From the NCBI GenBank assembly GCA_031277315.1, contig JAITMP010000025.1:28831-92830 (forward strand): 64,000 nucleotides of DNA, in the 5' to 3' direction. The first letter of the stretch is position 1, and each line of letters starts with the position of its first letter. Position numbers and translations under genes: made by a program. Shown here one piece after another: positions 18,993 through 28,043 of this stretch. The stretch comes from Zoogloeaceae bacterium (lineage in GTDB: Bacteria; Pseudomonadota; Gammaproteobacteria; Burkholderiales; Rhodocyclaceae). The notes under the pieces were generated by a model. It searched no databases. It was not told where the DNA came from and saw nothing but the letters and a program-made list of their open reading frames with translations.

Positions 18993-21485
18993 TCATGCCA
19001 GCGCCCGCAGGCTTTGCAGGGTTGGGGCGCGCAGAGCGCGGCGGGTGCCGGCGAGGCCGGCGAGGGTGATGCCGAGCGCGCCGCAGGCGATGCCGACCGG
19101 CAGCGCGAGCCAGGCCGGTTGATAGGGGAACTGGAAGACGAAGCGGCCCAGCAGCGCGCTGATGATGATCGCGCCGACGCCGGCGGTGACGCCGGCGATC
19201 ACGCCGAGCGCGACGAATTCGGCGGTCAACGCCGCCCGCAGTTGCCGGTTGCGGGCGCCGAGGGCGCGCATGACGGCGATTTCGTATTCGCGCTCGCCGT
19301 GGGTCGATTCCAGCGCGGCGTACAGCACGATAAGACCGGCAGCGAGGGAAAAAGCGAAGACGAACTGCACGGCTTGCGCCAGTTGATCCATCACCGACTG
19401 GAACTGCCGCAGGATGGCGGCAACGTCGATCACGGTCAGGTTTGGATACGCCGCCGCGAGTTCGCCGACGAAGCCGGCTTTGTCCGGCGGCAGATGAAAG
19501 CTGGTGATGTAGCTGGCGGGATACGGATCGAGCACGCCCGGCGGCGTGATGACAAAGAAATTGACGCGCATGGAATCCCAGTCGAGCTTGCGCAGCGAGG
19601 TGATGGCGCCTTCGAGCCGCTGGCCGGCGATCTCGTAACGCAGCGTGTCGCCCTTCTTCAAGCGCAGGGTGTCGGCCAATCCCTGCTCGACGGAAAACTG
19701 CGGCTGGCCGGCATCCGGCGGCGCGAACCAGCGTCCGGCGGTGAGCGAATTGCCTTCCGGCAGATCAGCCATCCAGGATAAATTGAATTCGCGTTCGATC
19801 AGACGCCGGGCGCGCTCCTCGGCATAATCCGCCGCCGCTACCGGACGGCCATTCACCGCCATCAGACGGCCGCGCACCATCGGCAGCAGCGCCGGCGGCG
19901 TCAATCCATGCGCGGCGAAAAAGGCATGCACCGGATCGCGCTGCTCCGGCTGAATGTTGATGACAAAGCGATTGGGCGCGTCCGGCGGCATGCTGCGCTT
20001 CCAGGACGCGAGCAGATCGTCGCGCGCCAGCGTCAGCAGCAGCAAGGTCGTCAAGCCGAGGCCGAGCGCCACCGCCTGAATCACGCTGGCGCCGGGTCGC
20101 CGGTAGAGCGCGGCGATGCCGTAGCGCCAGCCCGCGCCGGCGGCGCCGCGCAAACGCCCCGCCGCCGCCAGCGCCAAACGCGCCACGCCGGCATACACCA
20201 GCACCGCCAGCGAGAACAGGCCGAGCACCCACAAGCCCAGTCCGAGATCCGCCGCCATCCACAACATCAAGCCCGCCAACACCACCGCGCCGAGCGCGTA
20301 GCCGCTCCAAGCCAGCGGCTCGGCCCCGGCCCACTCGCGGCGCAGCACGCGCACCGTCGGCACATTGCGCAAACGCGCCAGCGGCGGCAGGGCGAAACCG
20401 GCCAGCAGCGCCAAGCCGACGGCGAAGCCGTAAGCGAGCGGCAGCAGGGACGGCGGCGGCAGCGCCACTGTCAGCAGACTCGCCAGCAGGCGTTCGAGCG
20501 CAAACTGGGCGCCGAAACCGATCACGCAGCCGAGCGCCGAAACGAAAGCGCCGAAGAGCAGAAATTCGCCAAGATGAATGCGCATCAACTGTTTTTCGCG
20601 CGCGCCAAAACAGCGCATGACGGCGCAGCCGTCAAGATGCCGCTGCATGAAGCGGCGCGCCGCCAAACCGACGGCAACCGCCGCCAGCGCCGCCGCCAGC
20701 AGCGCGGCCAGGCGCAGGAATTTTTCAGCGCGGTCGAGCGCATTGCGCACCTCGGGCCGGGCATTGTCGAGCGTTTCGATGCGTTCACCGCGGCCAAGAT
20801 GTTGTTCCGCCCACTGCTGATAGGCGGCGACGGCCTGTGCCTCGCCGGCCAGATGCAAACGCCATGTGACGCGGCTGCCGGTCTGGATCAGCCCGGTCGC
20901 CGGCAGATCGGCGGCGTGCATCATCAGCCTCGGCGCGATGTTGAAAAAATTGATGCCGCGATCCGGCTCCAGCGTCAGCACCGCCGCGACGGAAAACTCG
21001 GCATTGCCGAGCCGCACGGTGTCGCCCGTCTTCGCGCTGAGCGCCGCCGTGAGCCGCTCATCGAGCCAGACCGCGCCGCGCGCGGGCGCCGCCGCTGCCT
21101 CGGCGTCGGGCGCGTTCAGCGCCGGCGCGCTGCGCAGCGCGCCGCGCAACGGATAGCCGGGTTCGACAGCCTTGATGTCGGCCAGATGACTGACGCCGTT
21201 TGCCGTTGTCATGCTCGGAAAACTGGCGCTGCCGACCACGCGCAGCCCGCGCCGTTCCGCCTCCGCCCGATAAACCGCATCCCAGGGATGATCGGCCAGC
21301 AGCAGCAGATCGCCGCCGAGGAGTTGATGCGCCTCCCGCGCCAGCGCCCGCGACAGCCGGTCGGAAAAGAAACTCACGCTGGATAAACTGGCGACGGCGA
21401 CAACAAGCGCCAGCCCGAGCAGGCGCAATTCCCCCGCGCGCCAATCCCGCTTCAACATCCGCCAGGAAAGCAGCCAGTCGTTCAA
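18993..21485 (-). CDS. FtsX-type ABC transporter permease (YbbP-like)
   Basis: 830 residues with one membrane helix near residues 20-40, a periplasmic domain, an FtsX core near 260-390, a central region and a second FtsX core near 700-815, the two-module layout of YbbP/LolE-like permeases. Such proteins pair with a LolD/YbbA ATPase. No ATPase gene is in the window, so the partner must be encoded elsewhere. The start codon overlaps the radA stop by four bases. Confidence 0.9.
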   Translation of the reverse strand: MNDWLLSWRMLKRDWRAGELRLLGLALVVAVASLSSVSFFSDRLSRALAREAHQLLGGDLLLLADHPWDAVYRAEAERRGLRVVGSASFPSMTTANGVSHLADIKAVEPGYPLRGALRSAPALNAPDAEAAAAPARGAVWLDERLTAALSAKTGDTVRLGNAEFSVAAVLTLEPDRGINFFNIAPRLMMHAADLPATGLIQTGSRVTWRLHLAGEAQAVAAYQQWAEQHLGRGERIETLDNARPEVRNALDRAEKFLRLAALLAAALAAVAVGLAARRFMQRHLDGCAVMRCFGAREKQLMRIHLGEFLLFGAFVSALGCVIGFGAQFALERLLASLLTVALPPPSLLPLAYGFAVGLALLAGFALPPLARLRNVPTVRVLRREWAGAEPLAWSGYALGAVVLAGLMLWMAADLGLGLWVLGLFSLAVLVYAGVARLALAAAGRLRGAAGAGWRYGIAALYRRPGASVIQAVALGLGLTTLLLLTLARDDLLASWKRSMPPDAPNRFVINIQPEQRDPVHAFFAAHGLTPPALLPMVRGRLMAVNGRPVAAADYAEERARRLIEREFNLSWMADLPEGNSLTAGRWFAPPDAGQPQFSVEQGLADTLRLKKGDTLRYEIAGQRLEGAITSLRKLDWDSMRVNFFVITPPGVLDPYPASYITSFHLPPDKAGFVGELAAAYPNLTVIDVAAILRQFQSVMDQLAQAVQFVFAFSLAAGLIVLYAALESTHGEREYEIAVMRALGARNRQLRAALTAEFVALGVIAGVTAGVGAIIISALLGRFVFQFPYQPAWLALPVGIACGALGITLAGLAGTRRALRAPTLQSLRALA

Positions 21486-22843
21486 CTCAACTCCCGCAGT
21501 TTATCCACCGCCTGCTCCACCCGTTCCAGCGCGATTACCTCGATACCGCGAATCGCTTGTTTCGGCGCGTTGGCTTGCGGGATCAAGGCTTGCGTGAAGC
21601 CGAGTTTGGCGGCTTCCTTGAGGCGTTCCTGACCACGTGGCGCGGGGCGTATCTCTCCCGCCAGACCAATCTCGCCGAAGGCGATCAATTTTTGCGGCAG
21701 CGGACGGTTGCGCAGGCTGGAAACGATCGCCAGCAGAACGGCAAGATCTGCCGCCGGCTCGGCGATCCTGACGCCGCCGACGGCATTCACGAACACGTCC
21801 TGATCGAAACAGGCGACGCCGGCGTGGCGGTGCAGCACGGCCAGCAGCATCGCCAGACGGTTCTGTTCGAGGCCGACGCAGAGCCGGCGCGGGCTGGGCG
21901 AGTGCGCTTCGTCGACCAGCGCCTGAATTTCCACCAGCAGCGGGCGCGTGCCCTCCTGCGTCACCAGCACGCAGGAACCGGCCACCTGCTGGCCATGCTG
22001 CGAGAGAAACAGCGCCGACGGATTGGCGACGCCGCGCAGCCCTTTATCGGTCATGGCGAAAACACCCAGTTCGTTCACCGCGCCGAAGCGGTTCTTAACG
22101 GCGCGGATGAGGCGGAAGCTGGAATTCGGATCGCCCTCGAAATACAGCACGGTATCGACGATGTGTTCGAGCACGCGCGGCCCGGCCAGCGCGCCCTCCT
22201 TCGTCACATGGCCGACGAAAATAATGCAGGTGCCGGACTGCTTCGCCCAGCGCGTCAGTTGCGCCGCGCACTCGCGCACCTGCGCCACCGAGCCGGGCGC
22301 CGATTGCAGGGCGTCCGAATACAAGGTCTGGATCGAATCAATGACGGCGATGCGCGGCTTGTGCTCGCCCAGCACGGCGAGAATTTTTTCGAGATGGATT
22401 TCCGTCAGCAGCCGCAAGCCGCCGACATCCAGCCGCAAACGCTGCGCGCGCAACGCCACCTGCTCGCCGGATTCCTCGCCGGAAACGTAAAGCGCCGTCT
22501 GACGCCCCGCCAACCGGGCCAGCGCCTGCAACAACAGCGTCGACTTGCCGATGCCCGGATCGCCGCCGATCAACACCACGCCGCCGGCCACCAGCCCGCC
22601 GCCCAGCACGCGGTCGAACTCCTCGATGCCGCTGGCAACCCGCGCCTCCTCATGCGGATGGATTTCCGCCAGCAACTGCAAGCCGCCGCTGCCGGCAAGA
22701 GCGGCGAACCGTTGCCGCGTTGTCGTCTCGGCGAAGGTTTCGATCAGCGTGTTCCAGGCCGCGCAATGCGGGCACTGGCCCTGCCACTTCGGCGTCTGGC
22801 CGCCGCATTCGTTGCAGGCGTAGATGATTTTTTGTTTGCTCAT
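21482..22843 (-). CDS. radA: DNA repair protein RadA (Sms)
   Basis: 453 residues. RecA-like ATPase that drives branch migration in recombinational repair. Amino-terminal zinc finger Cys10, Cys13, Cys24, Cys27; Walker A GGDPGIGKST with Lys100; the RadA-specific KNRFG motif near residue 250; carboxy-terminal Lon-like domain (PSPRRLCVGL ... AFGEIGLAGEIRP). All parts intact. Confidence 0.97.
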   Translation of the reverse strand: MSKQKIIYACNECGGQTPKWQGQCPHCAAWNTLIETFAETTTRQRFAALAGSGGLQLLAEIHPHEEARVASGIEEFDRVLGGGLVAGGVVLIGGDPGIGKSTLLLQALARLAGRQTALYVSGEESGEQVALRAQRLRLDVGGLRLLTEIHLEKILAVLGEHKPRIAVIDSIQTLYSDALQSAPGSVAQVRECAAQLTRWAKQSGTCIIFVGHVTKEGALAGPRVLEHIVDTVLYFEGDPNSSFRLIRAVKNRFGAVNELGVFAMTDKGLRGVANPSALFLSQHGQQVAGSCVLVTQEGTRPLLVEIQALVDEAHSPSPRRLCVGLEQNRLAMLLAVLHRHAGVACFDQDVFVNAVGGVRIAEPAADLAVLLAIVSSLRNRPLPQKLIAFGEIGLAGEIRPAPRGQERLKEAAKLGFTQALIPQANAPKQAIRGIEVIALERVEQAVDKLRELS

Positions 22844-22858
22844 GATTGCGCGACGTTA

Positions 22859-22976
22859 CCCCATCCCCATCCCGGCCTTCCCCTTGAAGGGGAGGGTTCG
22901 TAAGCTGTGCCTCCCCTTGAAGGGGAGGGCTTATGACTCCTTCCCCTTCAAGGGGAAGGCCGGGATGGGGATGGGG
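22859..22976. repeat. Large inverted repeat of the G-rich palindrome family (copy 2)
   Basis: Outer arms of 35 bases (22859-22893 and 22942-22976) are near-perfect reverse complements, each holding the CCCCTTGAAGGGG core, and a third core lies between them (near 22911-22928). It fills the gap between radA and alr and could form a long hairpin. Confidence 0.88.
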
Positions 22977-23058
22977 TTAAAAACTTCATTGAAGAAAAAT
23001 CCGCTTCACTCATCCAGCCTGCAAGCCTACCCGCCGCCAGGCTCACCCGGCGAGCCTG

Positions 23059-24135
23059 TCATGTTTTCTCGACCACCGGCACGCGCGGCGCCAGCGCGCA
23101 CAGCAGTTCGTAGCTGATGGTGCCGGCGGCGGCGGCGACTTCGTCGACCGGCAGCCCCTCGCCCCACAGCACCACCGGCGAGCCGATGCCGGCCTCGGGC
23201 ATGCCGTCCAGATCGACCGCGAGCATGTCCATCGAGACGCGGCCAAGGGTGCGCGCGCGGCGGCCGTCGATCAGCACCGGCGTGCCGCTCGGCGCATGGC
23301 GCGGGTAGCCGTCGGCATAACCGCAGGCGACGACGCCGACGCGCATGGGCCGCTCGGCGGTGAAGATACCGCCGTAGCCGACGCGCTCGCCGGCGGCGAT
23401 TTCGCGCGCGGCGATGAGTTCGCTGGAGAGCGTCATCACCGGACGCAGGCCGAGCGCCTCGGCGCTTTCCTCCTGCGGAAAAGGCGAAGCGCCATACAGC
23501 ATGATGCCGGGCCGAACCCAGCCGCGATGCGTTTCGGGAAAGCGCAGCAGCGCCGCCGAATTGGCGAGGCTGACGGGCTGTCCGCAGCCGGCGGCGGCTT
23601 CCTCGAAACACGCCATCTGCCAGGCGATGCCGCGCGCCATGTCGGCGTCGGCAAAATGCGTCATCAAGGTTACATCGCGCACATTGAGCGAAGTTTCCAG
23701 CGCCGTCAGCGCGGCCGGGCATTCTTCCGCCGACAGGCCGAGCCGGTTCATGCCCGTATTCAATTTCAGATACACCGGCAACCGGATCGGCAACACGGCC
23801 TCGGTCAGCAGCGCCACTTGTTCCAGCGTGTGCACCACCGGCGTCAGGCTGTACTCGACGAACAGCGGCAATTCATGGGCGGCGAAAAAACCTTCGAGCA
23901 GCAAAATGGGCTGGCGGTAACCGGCTTCGCGCAACGCGATGGCGTCAGCGAGATCAAGCAGCGCGAAGCCGTCGGCTTGCCCGGCGAGCGCCGCCGCCGT
24001 CCGCATCAGGCCGTGGCCGTAGGCATTCGCCTTGATGACCGCCCACACGCCGGCGCCGCCGGCGCGCGCGCGGGCGACGGCGAAGTTGCCGCGCAAGGCG
24101 GCAAGATCAATGGCGGCGCGGATCGGGCGGGTCAA
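23059..24135 (-). CDS. alr: Alanine racemase
   Basis: 358 residues. Pyridoxal-phosphate enzyme giving D-alanine for peptidoglycan. The cofactor lysine is Lys35 in AVIKANAYGHG; the catalytic tyrosine is in ERVGYGGIF near residue 252. The best start is TTG at 24135, 20 bases after lysR, because the protein then opens with the conserved TRPIRAAIDLAAL; no in-frame ATG lies nearby. Confidence 0.95.
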   Translation of the reverse strand: MTRPIRAAIDLAALRGNFAVARARAGGAGVWAVIKANAYGHGLMRTAAALAGQADGFALLDLADAIALREAGYRQPILLLEGFFAAHELPLFVEYSLTPVVHTLEQVALLTEAVLPIRLPVYLKLNTGMNRLGLSAEECPAALTALETSLNVRDVTLMTHFADADMARGIAWQMACFEEAAAGCGQPVSLANSAALLRFPETHRGWVRPGIMLYGASPFPQEESAEALGLRPVMTLSSELIAAREIAAGERVGYGGIFTAERPMRVGVVACGYADGYPRHAPSGTPVLIDGRRARTLGRVSMDMLAVDLDGMPEAGIGSPVVLWGEGLPVDEVAAAAGTISYELLCALAPRVPVVEKT

Positions 24136-24155
24136 GGCGAAGCCAGTAAGGGAAA

Positions 24156-25067
24156 TCAGCCCTGCTCGGCGGCAAACTGTTTCAGCTTGGCGCCGGCGAA
24201 ATCGACAAATGTATTCACCAGCCGCGAGCGGAATTTCTCCTTCGGATAGACCATCGACAGCGTGCGCGTCAGGCGCGGCTTGAGCGGAATGGCGAGCAGG
24301 TCGCCGAGGCGCTTTTCCTTCGCCACCGACGCGCGTGACAAAATGGCGAAGCCGATGCCCGTTTCCACCACGCCCTTGATCGCCTCCGGGCTGCCCAGTT
24401 CGATGACGGTGTTGAGCCGTTCCGGCGGCACGCCGGCCTCGCGGAAGTAAGTATCGGTCACTTCGCGCGTGCCCGAACCCGGCTCGCGACTGACGAACGG
24501 ATGCGTCGCCAGCAACTGCGGCGTCAATTCCCGGTTCCGGGCCAGCGGCGAACCGGGTGCGCAGATCACCATCAATTCATCGTCGCAACAGACCTCGCAT
24601 TGCAGATTGGCCTGATGCGAGGGCGCTTCGATGAGGCCGATGTCCAGCGTGTGCTCGACGACGCGCGTCTCGATTGATTCCGAATTGGCGACGATCAGGC
24701 GCGGCCTCACATTCGGATGCTTCGACTTGAATTCGCCCAGAATGCGCGGCAGCATGAACTCGGCGATGCTGGTGCTGGCGCCGAGCAGCAGCGGCCCGCC
24801 GACCTGGCCGGTCATCTCCGCCAGCCGCACATCCAGTTCCGACGACAGGCCAAGAATGCGCTCCGCATACTCCAGCACCGTCTCCCCGGCCGGCGTCAGG
24901 GAAATCCTGCCGTGGCCGCGATCAAACAAACGGGTATTGAAATGCTCCTCAAGCTGCTTGACCTGAAACGTCACCGCCGGCTGCGTCATGAACAGCACTT
25001 CCGCCGCCTTGGTAAACGACAACTGCTTGGCGACAGCATGAAAAACCTGCAATCTCCGATCAGCCAT
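24156..25067 (-). CDS. LysR-family transcriptional regulator
   Basis: 303 residues. Amino-terminal winged helix (LQVFHAVAKQLSFTKAAEVLFMTQPAVTFQ in segments) and a periplasmic-binding-type effector domain with GSGTREVTDTYF and GSPEAIKGVVETGIGFAILS. The latter is shared with CysL/CbbR-like members, but the effector cannot be told from sequence. Same strand as alr, 20 bases upstream, so alr may be cotranscribed. Confidence 0.88.
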   Translation of the reverse strand: MADRRLQVFHAVAKQLSFTKAAEVLFMTQPAVTFQVKQLEEHFNTRLFDRGHGRISLTPAGETVLEYAERILGLSSELDVRLAEMTGQVGGPLLLGASTSIAEFMLPRILGEFKSKHPNVRPRLIVANSESIETRVVEHTLDIGLIEAPSHQANLQCEVCCDDELMVICAPGSPLARNRELTPQLLATHPFVSREPGSGTREVTDTYFREAGVPPERLNTVIELGSPEAIKGVVETGIGFAILSRASVAKEKRLGDLLAIPLKPRLTRTLSMVYPKEKFRSRLVNTFVDFAGAKLKQFAAEQG

Positions 25068-25277
25068 AAGTAGCCCCTCTCGCCTCCTTTTATGAACCGC
25101 TATTCAAGCACAAATCAGGTAAGCAAGATAGCCTCGCCAGACTGCCCATCCGGTTTGCTGAAATATCAAAACAGGAAAGCGCTGGCGGGGCCAGAATAGC
25201 CGCGCCTTGCACAAAACAATTTTTAAAATTAGTAAGTTATATCTGTGCCGAAATGAGTCTTGCCCAAAGCCAAGCGC

Positions 25278-27785
25278 CTACTGCTGGTCGACGATTCTCA
25301 AAAATCCGATGTCCACCAAAAGACGCTCGACAGTTTTTTCGGCAGCCCAGTGAATGGCTTCTCCGCTGCTCCGGGACAAGTACCAGCCAAGAGGCGCTCT
25401 TCTCTGGTTGTTCCCCGAAAAGCAGATAAATGCGTTCCGGTTCAGGCACTCTGGCCTGTCCTGAACAGAAGAATCATTTTTCGGGAGATTTGCCGCGCAG
25501 GTTTTGTCAAATCCATCGAAATAGTCAAGGCGAAGCTGCGGCGAGACGACGCGGTCGATGATATGCGGCATCTGACGGACGCTCAAGCTGCGGACTTCCT
25601 CCTCGGCGTGAGCTTCGCGCGTCGCCATATAGGTATCGACTCCCGACCATCCTTGATACAAAGACTGTTCCCATGCGCCAAGCTTGCGCTGCACGTTTTT
25701 TATCTCCGGCGTATCCAGGGACGGCCCTCCAAACCACCCTTTCCGGGTCGCCGTATCGAAAAAATCGTCACATCTTTTATCCGTCTTGTTTTCCAGCGCG
25801 TTACCGTTGATACGCGCGATGACAATCTTTCCGGTCAGTTTGTTATGAACGTAGGCTTCACTCAGCATGTCCCGAAGTGTTGCCGCGCCTGAATTGTCGA
25901 AATATCCGCCATCGGCAAGCCATTTTGTTTTTTCGTCGACAAGAATGGAACCGACAGGAGAAATCAGGGGAAAGCGCGCACTGTGCAGGGTGGCTACGCC
26001 AATCGGAACATGCATGAACGCATTGCCCTGCGGATACCAGTCGACATTGGAAAAGACGAAACGATCTCCTGTATCGACGTCCGTGGCGGTAAACAGCAGC
26101 ACCGGACCGCCGCTATCAAAGCCAGCTTTTGACTCTCCGAGCGTAGCCGCAAACGCAAACCGCTGCTTCGGTGCAACGAAATCGTCCGAAGGATCTTGAG
26201 CACGCATGGCTTCACGCGCCCCTAGCTGCCAACTGTCCAGCAAAGCCTGGCCGCGCTGCGCCTCCCACCGCACGAAATCGGTCGTCAGCATGAATATCAG
26301 GGGCAGCGTCAAATGATCCGTCAGCAAAACGCCGTAAACAAGGTTTCTCAATGGAAACTCTCCCGGAAGCTGCATTGCGATACGTTGTTGCTTGCAGTGG
26401 GCCCAAGGATCGCCCGATGCGGGGTTACGCTTCTTTGCCAGCCGGATAAGTTCGGCGCGCATCGCGGCCCATGTCGCAATCCCGAGGCTTCCCCCGGAGA
26501 CGCCGCTTGCCGCGAAGACATGCGACCCGAAATCTCCGCATGACAGGTCGTCCGACAGGGCAAGGACTTCAGCCGTGAAGAGCGCGGCGCGCAATCCGCC
26601 GCCATCGGCATGAATTGCAAGTTGCAGTCCGCCCGAAACAGCAACATTATTTTTTGGCGTTGCCCGAATCTGGCTCGGCACAGCATCCGCCGTATCAACG
26701 ATCACCGTATCAGCAACCGTTGTTGTGCCAAGAGGTCCCGGGGCAAGCCATTCCTGTCCTGGCTTTTCACGGTGAAATACGAGTAATACGATGAGCGCTC
26801 CTGTCAAAAGGGGGCCAAGCCAGGGCAAACGCTCCCGCAAACGCCGCACGACGAGCACGCCACAGGCCAGTACTGAAGCGAGCCATGCCAGCCACGCGAA
26901 AGCGATCGGTATGCTGCCGACCGCGAACAATATGGCCGCCATATCCAATGGCCAGGGATACAAAAACATGGCAGCCCCAACCATCAGGGTAAGCAGAAAG
27001 GCCACGACGGCAAGCAGTCCGATCGACTGACCGTCCCGGGCAGGAAAAGACAGCCCGTAAAAACGGATGACGAGCCATGCGAGGGCGGGTGTTATGGTGC
27101 TCACCGCATTGGCCAGAATTGTCTCGTCAGCCTGCTTAAAAGCCGCATAAAAGAACAAGCACACAAGCACGCCCATGAAGCCCAAACAGGCGCAAAATTT
27201 CAGTATGGGCGGTTTGTTCCACAGAAACCATGGCGCCAGAACAAAAACGGAAAAGAGCAGCAGAATCACGCCTGTAACAACCATATCCGACGCCACGCTG
27301 GCAGCTCCAGACACGTATGACAAATATGCTGAATGAATTATAAAAAACGTGCCGATGAAGACAAAGCCCGCATACCTGGAGACAACCTGCCGGCGTTTCT
27401 CATCATGCCCGGACAATGCCCCCGTAACCCGGACAACAAGCGCCAGAACCAGAGCGAGGAAAAATCCCGCAAGCCAGAAGGAGGCGTAAGTTGTGGCGCC
27501 ATACCAACGAAAGCCGGGCAGCATGCCCCGTCCCCCAAGCATCAAGGTATCGGCAATACCCGACAGAATGTCGCGCGTTTGGCCTTGCAGTGCCATCAGC
27601 GCAATGAGCGCAAGCAAGCTCAAGGTGCCGACCCATGCGCCGACCGCGACTGACCACCATTCGGGCATGCGGCCAAAAACGTCAACCACGACTGCCCACC
27701 ATTCGGCCATGCGGCCCAAAAAGCGGCGCAATTTATCGCTCAGGGAGAATCGTTCAGGATTGTCAGGTTCGGGGCGATTCATCAT
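25278..27785 (-). CDS. Membrane-anchored patatin-like phospholipase
   Basis: 835 residues. About ten hydrophobic segments fill residues 50-345; a patatin-type hydrolase domain follows, with the oxyanion loop ADGGGLRAA (near 393), nucleophile motif SGVSGGS (near 428) and the catalytic Asp in LADGGYFDNSG (near 625). It is predicted to be an acyl hydrolase held at the membrane by a polytopic anchor. A 42-bp in-frame tandem duplication (27643-27726) repeats 14 residues near the amino terminus. GGAGG upstream fits the second of two adjacent ATGs (27782) slightly better. Less GC-rich than its neighbours. Substrate unknown. Confidence 0.85.
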   Translation of the reverse strand: MMNRPEPDNPERFSLSDKLRRFLGRMAEWWAVVVDVFGRMPEWWSVAVGAWVGTLSLLALIALMALQGQTRDILSGIADTLMLGGRGMLPGFRWYGATTYASFWLAGFFLALVLALVVRVTGALSGHDEKRRQVVSRYAGFVFIGTFFIIHSAYLSYVSGAASVASDMVVTGVILLLFSVFVLAPWFLWNKPPILKFCACLGFMGVLVCLFFYAAFKQADETILANAVSTITPALAWLVIRFYGLSFPARDGQSIGLLAVVAFLLTLMVGAAMFLYPWPLDMAAILFAVGSIPIAFAWLAWLASVLACGVLVVRRLRERLPWLGPLLTGALIVLLVFHREKPGQEWLAPGPLGTTTVADTVIVDTADAVPSQIRATPKNNVAVSGGLQLAIHADGGGLRAALFTAEVLALSDDLSCGDFGSHVFAASGVSGGSLGIATWAAMRAELIRLAKKRNPASGDPWAHCKQQRIAMQLPGEFPLRNLVYGVLLTDHLTLPLIFMLTTDFVRWEAQRGQALLDSWQLGAREAMRAQDPSDDFVAPKQRFAFAATLGESKAGFDSGGPVLLFTATDVDTGDRFVFSNVDWYPQGNAFMHVPIGVATLHSARFPLISPVGSILVDEKTKWLADGGYFDNSGAATLRDMLSEAYVHNKLTGKIVIARINGNALENKTDKRCDDFFDTATRKGWFGGPSLDTPEIKNVQRKLGAWEQSLYQGWSGVDTYMATREAHAEEEVRSLSVRQMPHIIDRVVSPQLRLDYFDGFDKTCAANLPKNDSSVQDRPECLNRNAFICFSGNNQRRAPLGWYLSRSSGEAIHWAAEKTVERLLVDIGFLRIVDQQ
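27643..27726 (-). repeat. 42-bp tandem repeat inside the patatin gene
   Basis: Two imperfect 42-bp units (27643-27684 and 27685-27726), differing at a handful of bases, encode LGRMAEWWAVVVDV and FGRMPEWWSVAVGA. The frame is kept. Confidence 0.85.
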
Positions 27786-28043
27786 CTCCTCCCAACTTAT
27801 TTATCGCGGCAAGCCCCGGCTCTGTCGGGCGCTTGATCCATACGTCATGAATTCTGGCGTTTTCATGGATTACGAGCGAAAGAGTAGCAAAATCTGAAAG
27901 GGAAGTTGCAAGAAAACCGGGGGGCTTCGGCTGATTCCGGGCAACGCGCGCCCGGCGGGTATGCGCGCTTTCGTGGTATAAAGCCGCCACTCCACACGCA
28001 CAATAACGCTGACGCCGCCTTCCCCCGGCAGTGCTTCCGTGAC

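Noticed and set aside
17712..19781. 689-codon open frame on the plus strand
   Set aside because: Antisense of rmuC and part of the FtsX permease; crosses the boundary between two real genes.
22844..23058. Small genes in the radA-alr gap
   Set aside because: Open frames there only translate the palindromic repeats.
25068..25277. Promoter for the LysR gene
   Set aside because: The gap holds AT-rich stretches but no pair of boxes convincing enough to report.
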